Of a stretch of 21,579 nt of DNA, positions 6,741 through 14,500 are shown one piece after another; within the stretch, counting starts at the first letter, position 1; every line of letters starts with the position of its first letter. This stretch comes from CAZDAM01 sp964503595 (GTDB lineage: Bacteria > Muiribacteriota > UBA6191), in NCBI GenBank assembly GCA_964503595.1, contig CAZDAM010000059.1:1-21579 (forward strand). The letters run 5' to 3'. The position numbers were made by a program, and so were the translations under genes. The notes below the pieces were generated by a model. It was given only the letters and a program-made list of their open reading frames with translations, was not told where the DNA came from and made no database searches.

Positions 6741-7296
6741 AACTCGTGCATTCCAGCCGGACCAGACCGTTTGAAAGATCCTCGGATTCCCGGTAATACC
6801 GGCAGACACGATCCTCATTGTACCATGGGCTGAAGATGTCAATAAAAGCTGCATCGCTAAGTGCTCGAATCCGGTGCATATTATTGGATTTGGGCCAGAG
6901 GGTCCGGACGGGAGAAGCTCCGTGACAGATCTGGGGCTGGTGGCGACGGGCAATACCACTCATGGGGTATTCTTCGGCCCAGTCGAAGGTTTCAAAGCGC
7001 AGATGCCCCCAGACAACGCGGGTCATCACCATCATTTCCGGATGATCATGGATCGGGAGTTCGCTGCCCTCAGGAACGATGATCATGCCAATATGAAAAT
7101 TGGGGCCGTCATAAAGATCGACACAATCCCAACCTGAAGTTCGGGTCAGATTGTCCATGCGGACGGGGACTCCGAAGTCTTCAGGCCGCATGGCTGAAAT
7201 CTGGCGCTCCAGATGGGGAAGAGACAGCCAGTTCATGGGGTCATCGTTGAAGATTGCGTGACAAGTCTGGATAAGGGCACTAAGATTGGAATTCAT
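6739..7296 (-). CDS. PCO/ADO-family thiol dioxygenase (cysteamine / N-terminal-cysteine dioxygenase-like)
   Basis: A 185-residue cupin-fold iron enzyme of the 2-aminoethanethiol dioxygenase / plant cysteine oxidase family (PF07847). Family members add O2 to a thiol to give a sulfinate, using free cysteamine or N-terminal cysteine of proteins. Seen motifs: IPIHDHPEM-type metal strand (PIHDHPEMM) with His83 and His85; VVWGHLRFETFDW; NNMHRIRAL with the third iron ligand His141; then FIDIFSPWYNED and CRYYRE, which match the C-terminal DILAPPYD/CHYYR pattern of animal and plant enzymes. The ATG at 7296 is chosen because the alternative at 7305 overlaps a -10 box. No ribosome binding site is visible, so the mRNA may be leaderless. 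Substrate is unknown: hypotaurine formation or an oxygen-dependent protein mark are both possible. Confidence 0.88.
   Translation of the reverse strand: MNSNLSALIQTCHAIFNDDPMNWLSLPHLERQISAMRPEDFGVPVRMDNLTRTSGWDCVDLYDGPNFHIGMIIVPEGSELPIHDHPEMMVMTRVVWGHLRFETFDWAEEYPMSGIARRHQPQICHGASPVRTLWPKSNNMHRIRALSDAAFIDIFSPWYNEDRVCRYYRESEDLSNGLVRLECTS
7258..7286 (+). promoter_or_regulatory. Candidate promoter of the kdsB operon
   Basis: GTGACA (7258-7263; 5 of 6 to TTGACA), a 17-bp spacer, and TAAGAT (7281-7286; 4 of 6). The expected start is near 7293, giving a leader of about 35 nt. It lies inside the 5' end of the divergent dioxygenase gene, so the two transcripts would overlap. Confidence 0.4.
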
Positions 7297-7303
7297 CTGC
7301 GGC

Positions 7304-7312
7304 ATAGTAGCA
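7304..7312 (-). promoter_or_regulatory. Extended -10 promoter of the thiol dioxygenase gene, leaderless arrangement
   Basis: The minus strand reads TGCTACTAT: a TGN extension and TACTAT hexamer (7304-7309) ending 7 nt before ATG 7296. This repeats the layout seen at 1304-1312. No -35 match is apparent at 17 bp. Confidence 0.45.
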
Positions 7313-7317
7313 CATAC

Positions 7318-7323
7318 GAGAGG
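7318..7323 (+). promoter_or_regulatory. Ribosome binding site for kdsB
   Basis: GAGAGG, 4 nt before ATG 7328. It supports this start over the in-frame ATG at 7286, whose extra 14 residues are not part of the family. Confidence 0.65.
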
Positions 7324-7327
7324 CATT

Positions 7328-8089
7328 ATGAGTCGAGTTCTTGCAGTTATCCCGGCACGATTTGGTTCCACCAGATTCCCCGGAAAGCCCCTGGTGAAAA
7401 TCGGTGGAAGGGAAATGGTACTCAGAGTTCTGGACCAGGTCAGTCAGTGTCGGCAGGTGACCTCTTCAGTGGTGGCGACCGACGATCAGAGGATTTTTGA
7501 TCTGGTTGTGGAAAACGGCTATGAAGCCATGATGACGGATTCCAGCCATCAGACAGGTACAGACCGTCTGGTGGAAGTCGCCCAGTCTCGCCCCGAAGAA
7601 TATATTCTGAATGTTCAGGGGGACGAGCCTTTTGTGAATCCCCGTCATCTGGATCTTCTGATTGAGCAGTGGCTTGCATCGGGAAAAGAAGCCCCCATGG
7701 CGACTCTGAACCGTCCTCCCCGGGATCTTTTGGAATTGCAGAGCCCGAACACGGTCAAGTCTCTGGTGGCCCAGACTGGAATGGCCCTGTATTTCTCGCG
7801 AGCAGTCATCCCGTATTCAAGGGATACTCCTGTCGATGATTCTTCGGTATGGCCCCACTATCTGGTACATATCGGAGTCTATCTCTACCGGCGCGATTTT
7901 TTGCTGAGATTTCCCATGCTGCCGCCCTCAAGGATTGAGCGGATCGAGAAACTGGAGCAGCTAAGAGCTCTGGATCACGGGCATGGAATCTACTGTGTTC
8001 AAGTTGAGGATTCCAGTCCGGGAATTGATACTCCGGAAGACCTGAGACGGGCGGAAGCCTGGCTTCAGGAACAGGGTAGAACCAACTAA
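7328..8089 (+). CDS. kdsB: 3-deoxy-manno-octulosonate cytidylyltransferase (CMP-Kdo synthetase)
   Basis: A 253-residue enzyme (E. coli KdsB is 248) that activates Kdo with CTP to CMP-Kdo for addition to lipid A in the cytoplasm. Seen motifs: the nucleotide-binding IPARFGSTRFPGKPL (8-22), TDDQR (51-55), QTGTDRL (75-81), NVQGDEP (95-101, metal-binding Asp99), HIGVYLYRRDFL, and the C-terminal GIDTPEDL with its metal-binding Asp. All key residues look intact. The gene indicates a lipopolysaccharide-making outer membrane. It heads a tight plus-strand series and ends 7 nt before the ComEC-like gene. CMP-NeuAc or other CMP-sugar synthetases are less likely given the full KdsB pattern. Confidence 0.96.
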   Translation: MSRVLAVIPARFGSTRFPGKPLVKIGGREMVLRVLDQVSQCRQVTSSVVATDDQRIFDLVVENGYEAMMTDSSHQTGTDRLVEVAQSRPEEYILNVQGDEPFVNPRHLDLLIEQWLASGKEAPMATLNRPPRDLLELQSPNTVKSLVAQTGMALYFSRAVIPYSRDTPVDDSSVWPHYLVHIGVYLYRRDFLLRFPMLPPSRIERIEKLEQLRALDHGHGIYCVQVEDSSPGIDTPEDLRRAEAWLQEQGRTN

Positions 8090-8096
8090 ATCTTTC

Positions 8097-10070
8097 ATGC
8101 AGGATCGTCTTTTTATTCTGGCCATGGCGGCTGGTTTTGGCGTCCTGCATGGCCAGCTTCTTTCCCATTTGCATTTTTATGCCGGAATCTGGGCTCTTGC
8201 CTGTTTCGGACTGTTTTTGAAAATCAGCTCGAGCCGCTGGCGGTTTGTGCTGCTTTGGATGGCCCTGTTTTTTGGAGCCTTCAAGCTTGCATCGACTCAT
8301 TCCAACTGGGTTAAAAACCACCCTCCCCTGGAGCCTTTGGACCGGTTTGCCTGTGGAGCTCTTCTGTATACCGGCTCTTCAGCTCTTCTGAATGTGGATC
8401 AGGTTGCAGACAGAAAATCAGGGTTGCGTGATGTGGATTTTCTGAGCCACTGGAGAAGTCCTGAGCCTTTGCCTGAGGCTGGTCGCCGTGTCTGTGTGGA
8501 TCTTCAGGTCTCACGTCAGAATCTGAGTCATGGAAGCTGGTATGTTGAGATTGTGGGTGTGGAACGCGGGGAAGTGATCCACTCCAGAAACTCAGTTGCG
8601 GATTTCAGGTTTGCTCTGGAAATCAGCCTGAAGAGGATTTTTGAAGGCTTTCCCAGAGTTCAGTCCTTTCTGAGGCTGGCCCTTTTTCAGAGCAAGGATC
8701 CGGAACTGAAGGGAATGAAATCGGACTTTCGTCTGCTGGGTCTTTCCCATGTCCTGGTAGCCAGTGGTTTTCATGTGGGCCTGGCAGGAGGGCTTCTGGC
8801 ATTTCTGGCATCTTTGTGTGGTGCCGGTTTTGGGACAAGATGTCTGGCCTATTGCTTTGGAACAGGCTTTTTGCTGCTGGTTGCCGGACCAGGACCGAGT
8901 CTGGCGCGGGCGGCCATGTTTGCTCCCCTGATGTTTGCCGGGCGGGGGATGAAGCGTAGTCTGAATTCCTTAAGGATTCTGGGGCTGATTTTTCTGATAC
9001 ATCTACTGATTCTGCCGGGAGATATTCTGTCGATAGGCTCGGTTCTGAGCTACTCTGCAACACTTTATCTTTGTGTGGTGCCCAATCTTCTGTACAGCCG
9101 TGGGCTGAGAGGAGGCAAAATCCTGGGCTGGCTTCTGCTTCCGGTTTTTATGGCATTGGTATCCATCTACCTTGGGCTTGGTTTTTCTCCGCTGGGTATC
9201 CTGGGGTCCTTGCTGGCTCCTGCTCTGACCCCGGTTCTGATCTGGGGCATGGGGGCTTTGATTCTGGGGATGCTGATGGAAGGGCCACTGATTTTTCTGC
9301 ATTCCTGGATCATGCCTTTGCCGGAATTTCTGCTAGGAATGCTGGAGACGACGGCATCACGCTTTCCTGAAATGCAGATGAGGGATCCTCTGGAGGGGGC
9401 TTTATGGCTTGCCGGAATTCTTCTTTTAGGTGGATTCTGGCTGGAAAAGCCTGCTCCCCGGGGAGTACCCGGTTCCGGAATGCTGGATCGTTTTGTCAGC
9501 TGGGCTCTGGAGCAAAGATCGATGAGTCCCAGAGTTTTATCAAGGGAGTTAAGCCATCTGGTCGGTGGTGATGAAGAAGAAGCTCTTCACCAGGCGATTC
9601 GCCGACAGGGAGGAGGGTACGATGCCTTGTGGCTTGTTGGTCCCTGGCAGAGAAGGCTTGGGGTTCAGGTTCTCTCTCCACTGTCCCGGAAAATCCAGCA
9701 GGTCTGCTCTTCCTGGCCACTGGCTCTTCCAGAGCGTTTTGAGGCGAATCCGGCCCTAAGGGCTTTTTTCCAGGAAAAAAAGCTTCCAGAGGTTGATCTG
9801 GTGCGGATGGAGTTTGTAATGGCCCGGCTTTTGGAGGAGTATGAAGATACTTCCAGAAGAGAGGTTCAGTCTTTTCTCAGAGACAACGGTCTGAGTGAAG
9901 AATGGGTTGGAGAAATACACTCTTTGCTGCGGGAACTTCTCAGAGAACATGTACCTTGGCTTCAGCATTCACAAATTCATGCATCGACTTTATTAAATTG
10001 CCGAGTAAACTGGAAGAGGCTTGATGAAATTGATGCGGGGTTGCAGGAGCTTTTGAATCGGGAAGCATGA
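8097..10070 (+). CDS. comEC: ComEC/Rec2-family membrane protein lacking the metallo-beta-lactamase domain
   Basis: A 657-residue polytopic protein. The N-terminus has about three membrane segments (1-60), then a soluble stretch with a VCVDLQV strand (about 70-175, DUF4131/OB-like position). The competence domain (about 200-450) carries the hallmark GLSHVLVASGFHVGL with His218 and His226, followed by many hydrophobic helices. ComEC forms the inner-membrane channel for single-stranded DNA during transformation. Here the usual C-terminal metallo-beta-lactamase nuclease-like domain is absent. Residues about 452-657 are instead a soluble, charged, helix-rich region with no motif I recognise. No clear ribosome binding site precedes ATG 8097; coupling to kdsB is likely. 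Its stop overlaps the cyclase start (ATGA). Competence is inferred from the family; no other com or pil gene is in the window. Confidence 0.88.
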   Translation: MQDRLFILAMAAGFGVLHGQLLSHLHFYAGIWALACFGLFLKISSSRWRFVLLWMALFFGAFKLASTHSNWVKNHPPLEPLDRFACGALLYTGSSALLNVDQVADRKSGLRDVDFLSHWRSPEPLPEAGRRVCVDLQVSRQNLSHGSWYVEIVGVERGEVIHSRNSVADFRFALEISLKRIFEGFPRVQSFLRLALFQSKDPELKGMKSDFRLLGLSHVLVASGFHVGLAGGLLAFLASLCGAGFGTRCLAYCFGTGFLLLVAGPGPSLARAAMFAPLMFAGRGMKRSLNSLRILGLIFLIHLLILPGDILSIGSVLSYSATLYLCVVPNLLYSRGLRGGKILGWLLLPVFMALVSIYLGLGFSPLGILGSLLAPALTPVLIWGMGALILGMLMEGPLIFLHSWIMPLPEFLLGMLETTASRFPEMQMRDPLEGALWLAGILLLGGFWLEKPAPRGVPGSGMLDRFVSWALEQRSMSPRVLSRELSHLVGGDEEEALHQAIRRQGGGYDALWLVGPWQRRLGVQVLSPLSRKIQQVCSSWPLALPERFEANPALRAFFQEKKLPEVDLVRMEFVMARLLEEYEDTSRREVQSFLRDNGLSEEWVGEIHSLLRELLREHVPWLQHSQIHASTLLNCRVNWKRLDEIDAGLQELLNREA

Positions 10071-11557
10071 AAAAGATATTGCTTTATCAGGATTTTATCT
10101 GGCTGGGGCTTGTATTTGTTCTGCTTTGTATCCCTGTTGTGCTCCCCGGAGCCGGGGTTATGACTTCTTCCGGGATTGCTGTTTTCGGGGGGTTACTTCT
10201 TTTACGTCTTGGCTTTGTGCTTTTCAGTAATGCGGGAGGCAGGACTTCGGGAGGAGTGCCGGAAAAAGTTCAGGAAAGAGCCCAGCTGGATCTGGTGGCA
10301 AAATCGAAGTCGATTGCCGAGGAAAATTCCAAGAAAATTGCCCGCTACTCCGCAATTTTTGTGCACTTGAAAAGCCTTGTGGCTCAAAGGCGCAAGGAAG
10401 AAATCCTCAAGACCTATACCGAGCTTCTGGCCAAGGTGCTTCACCTTAGCCGGGTGACCTATTTTGAACTCGATTCGGAAAGAAAGGTTCTGACTTCGGT
10501 CTATTCCACGGATATCCATCTTTCGGGTGGACGCAAGCTGGAAATTCCGGTAGATGAAGACACTGTTCTTGGCTATGCGGCTCTTCATAAGGAAGGTTAT
10601 GAGGATGAGCAGGTCAGGAAAAATGTCAAGATTGCTCATCTGAGCATGGAGGAGCCGGTCGCAATGAAGCTTTGTGTGCCGGTGATTTATGATCAGTCCC
10701 TTCTGGGAATTGTGAATATTGGCGAGCGGCAGTTTGAGACCTTTACCAAGGAAGATTCCCAGTTTTTTGCCACAGTCTGCAATCTGCTGGGACTGGCCCT
10801 GCAGCATGCCAAAAACCTCAAGCTGATTGAAGACAACCTGCTCAGCACAGAGCGCAAGGTGCAGGAAACAACAGAACTGAACCAGAGAATCCGGGAGCTT
10901 TTCGGAAAATTCACCAGTCCGAATGTGGTGAGTGCCCTGATTGAAAATCAGAAGGATATTGTCATTGGAGGAGAATCCAAGGAAATTTCCATTCTGTTTT
11001 CGGATATCCGCTCTTTTACAACCTACTGCGAAAGAAGAAGTCCGGAAGAGGTCGTGGATATTCTGAATGAGTATCTGACCAAGATGTCCAGGGTGATTCT
11101 GAAATATGACGGAACTCTGGATAAATATATCGGGGATGAAATCATGGCTTTCTGGGGAGCTCCGCTGGAGCAGCCCCAGCATTCCCGGCTGGCTGTACAG
11201 GCGGGTTATGAAATGCATCTGGAGCTCAAAAAGCTTGAAATTCAGTGGAAAAAAGAAGGGCGTGAGCCCTTTGGAATCGGAATGGGGATCAATACCGGGC
11301 CCTGCATTGTGGGCAATATCGGCTCCAACCTCAGGATGGACTATACCGTGATTGGGGACAACGTAAATCTTTGCTCGCGGGTGCAGTCCTTAACAAGAAA
11401 GTTCAACTCCAACTTTCTTATCACCGATTATACTTATAAATATGTCAAAGAAATTGTGAAGGCCCGCAAGATTGGAGTCCTGCAGGTTAAGGGAAAGGTC
11501 GAGCCTGTCATGATTTTTGCTGTGGAATGGGTGGATCTGAAGCCTCTGGCAACGTGA
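10067..11557 (+). CDS. Membrane-bound GAF-domain class III adenylate cyclase
   Basis: A 496-residue signalling enzyme expected to make cAMP at the inner membrane. Two N-terminal membrane segments (about 10-28 and 35-53), a helical stretch, a GAF-like sensor (about 105-250), a coiled linker (about 250-280), then the catalytic domain. Catalytic residues: metal-binding Asp313 in FSDIRSFT and Asp357 in KYIGDE; Lys353, the adenine-selecting lysine; YTVIGDNVN with Thr427; and transition-state Asn434 and Arg438 (NLCSR). Lys with Thr in the two base-recognition positions is the class IIIb pattern known from bicarbonate-responsive cyanobacterial enzymes. A complete active site suggests activity as a homodimer. 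ATG 10067 overlaps the previous stop by 4 nt, behind GGGAAG. The GAF ligand is unknown. The next gene starts 4 nt later. Confidence 0.94.
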   Translation: MKKILLYQDFIWLGLVFVLLCIPVVLPGAGVMTSSGIAVFGGLLLLRLGFVLFSNAGGRTSGGVPEKVQERAQLDLVAKSKSIAEENSKKIARYSAIFVHLKSLVAQRRKEEILKTYTELLAKVLHLSRVTYFELDSERKVLTSVYSTDIHLSGGRKLEIPVDEDTVLGYAALHKEGYEDEQVRKNVKIAHLSMEEPVAMKLCVPVIYDQSLLGIVNIGERQFETFTKEDSQFFATVCNLLGLALQHAKNLKLIEDNLLSTERKVQETTELNQRIRELFGKFTSPNVVSALIENQKDIVIGGESKEISILFSDIRSFTTYCERRSPEEVVDILNEYLTKMSRVILKYDGTLDKYIGDEIMAFWGAPLEQPQHSRLAVQAGYEMHLELKKLEIQWKKEGREPFGIGMGINTGPCIVGNIGSNLRMDYTVIGDNVNLCSRVQSLTRKFNSNFLITDYTYKYVKEIVKARKIGVLQVKGKVEPVMIFAVEWVDLKPLAT

Positions 11558-11561
11558 ATGC

Positions 11562-14500
11562 ATGAGAAAAGGTAGAATTCATACCGGTTTTGCCGTTTGC
11601 GCCGGGATACTGCTGGTCCTTCTGGCACGGTTTGCTGAGTCCGTTCAGTGGCTGCCGGCCAGCTCCGAGTCGAATGCCGTCAGGGATATCAATGTCTTTG
11701 GCCAGCCTTCGTCCACCGTTTTTTCTGCCTGGGGAGACTACGATCTGGATGGGGATCTGGATCTGTACGTGGTCAATTCCGGCTCCCCCAACAATCTCTA
11801 TCGCAATAATCTTTGCAGTGTTGAAAATCCCTGCGGAGAATTCAATACCCGCACTCTGGTGCGTTCCCCGTCTTTTACCCGAATCTCTGTTGCCGAGAAT
11901 CTGAATGCGGTGATTCTCAAGGATGGCGTTTCGGCTTCCCGCCACGCTCAGTGGGTGGATTATGATCAGGACGGGGATCTGGATCTGTACCTGGTCAATG
12001 ACGGTATGAACAGGCTGTTTATCAACAATCTTTTTACCCCGGAAAATCCGTTTGACCCGTTTTCCGACCAGACTCTTTCCCAACAGGTTCAGGTGGCTTC
12101 AGGAGGGACCTACAACCCCAATCAGTCTTCCTACACGGCGAGTTTTTCGGTGAGGTATACCCAGACCATGGAGCTTGAACTCCAGAGCCGGGGCATTGCT
12201 GGAGAGAACATGCTGCCGGTTTTTGAGCGGGATCTTCTGGCTGCAGGAGTTCAGAATCCCCTGGTTTTTCCGGCCCTTCCGGTAGAAAACGGCCAGACAA
12301 ACAACAATATTTTTACAGATTTAAGTCTTGGGAGCGTGGACAATTTTGTGACGAAGGAAGTCTCTCCGGGAATGTATCTGGAGCTTATAGAAAACGGAGT
12401 GACAACCAAGCGTTTTGTGATTCTTGAAGTTCTGGGCCCCAACAGTCTGAGGGCCGATTTTGAAGGGTCACTTCAGATTTCCGGGATTTTTCGTTACCGG
12501 ATCATGCGGGATGCTGAGTTTGAACTGCGGGACACCGATCGCTTCGTAAATGAATTTACTATTGATGGGGCTCCTCTTGGCAATCAGGCCTATTACAAAT
12601 ATACAGGGTTTCCGGAAGGAACTTCCCAATACAATTCCTTTCAATTGACCAGCTCCTATCTGGATGCCAACGATCAGCTCATCATTTCCTTGAGCAGCTC
12701 ACCCACTCAGGGCAAGACTCTGGTAAAACTTCTGCAGGTGGCTCCCAAGCAGTTTGGGGTTGAACCGATCCCGGTGCTTGCCAATCAGCCGGTGGAAAGC
12801 AATTTCACCATGATCCCCCGCCGTGCCGGTGGGGCAGTTCTGACCCAGAAGCTTTTTGTGGATACGAATCTGAACCCGTTTCAGCTGGCAACACTCCAGC
12901 CGGGGGATCGGATTGAATTCTTATCTGGGGCGAACAAATCCAAAATTGTGACAATTGCTTCCATCAGCGAAGAAGGAGTTCTGTTTCTGGATTCTCAGCC
13001 AGGCAGTCTCACGATTGTTCCGGAAAACAATATTCTCTATGAATTTATCTACGAGGCAGCCTCGACGAAAACCCGGCGCATTTTTACCGATGGGGCCGCG
13101 AATTTTGGGGTTACGGATCAGCAAAGAGCGACGAATCAGATTCCCCAGGGGCTGTTTCGGGATGTGAAAAAAGGGGATTGGATTGTACTGGATCCGGTCC
13201 TGGATCAGCCGGACATCAGGTTGAATGCTCCCCCCAGAGTCATCAGTCAGCCTCTTGGAAGCAAGGCGACTTTCAGCAATGGTCAGCCTCGTCCCGGAGC
13301 CGTTCTTGAGGTTCTTGATATTGTGGGCCAGACTCAGCTCCTGGTGGATGCCTATCCGTCTGAAGTGGGACTTTCGGCCAATTTCCAGAACAAGAGCTTT
13401 CCGTATCAGATCCGTCACCGTTTTGGACGCCTGAAGAAAAATCTGACGGATCCAACAGCCACTCTTTTCACCCTGTTTGATGAAAATTCTCCTCAGGCTC
13501 CCCTGGATCGTGATTTCAGTACGACCTTACAGCTGCGCTTGCAAGCGACTCCTGAGCGTAACCCCTATCTGGTTCTTTCCAATGCGGGAGCCAATGCTTC
13601 AGTCATGAAGGTTTTCCTGGCAGGTTATTCGGGTAGCAACGTCTTCAAGAATATCCGCCTTTCTCAGGGTATCAGTGTCAATCAGCTGAATACCGCTTTT
13701 GTCCCGAGCCAGAGTGCCTCCCTGATTCCGACTCTGGAGTATCGGTTTATTTACAATGGGATTGGTGGGGTGGCTTTGAACCAGCCTCAGGGACAGCAGT
13801 TTGTAGACAAGCGCAAAATGCGCCTGATAGGCCTGGATCTGACTGGAATGGGTTTTGCCAGGGGGCATGAAATTGCCTTGTTATACCGTAATCCCAGAGT
13901 TGGTCCTCCCAACCCGGTGGGAATTCGTAAAACCTACAGGGTTCTGGATTTTGTGGTTGAAAATGCTTCTTCTACGGTTGTGACAATCAGTGAAGATCTG
14001 GATGCCGGTACGGTACAGGAGATTGAACAGCTCTGTAACCAGGCTGGAACTCAGTTCTGTAACCCGGCAGATCCGACTCTGGTGAACCAGTATTTTTCCG
14101 AAGGCATCAATGCTCTGAGCGTAGAATATGAACTTCTGACCACCCAGGGTTTTGATGTTGGTGGGGCTGCGATTGAGTTGGGAGTTACCAATGAGACCAG
14201 CCTGATCACCCGTGGGTTTTCTCTGCCCCAGCTTGGCCTTCAGGCTCTGGATGCAATTGAATTTGTTCCCAATCTTTTTGGTCCTTCAGCCAATCCTATT
14301 ACGGTAGTCACAATCTCGGGTTATCGCAACCCGCTCCTGATCGATGGTTCCCAGCGGCCTGTGGATCAGCTGACAGATGCTCTTCTTGATATCAAGGATG
14401 CCTCGGTTGTGCCCTTTGATGTGGATCTCACGGAGACCAGAATCGGAATCAAACCGGTTTTTGCCGGGGTCCTGAACAAGAACGGGAATACGTTCAATCA

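Noticed and set aside
6729..6959. N-terminal extension of the membrane-protein frame
   Set aside because: It overlaps the thiol dioxygenase gene in another frame and has no family features. ATG 6728 has AAGGAG at the right distance.
10202..11218. A 338-codon open frame on the minus strand
   Set aside because: Antisense to the adenylate cyclase, which has a full set of catalytic residues. No recognisable protein.
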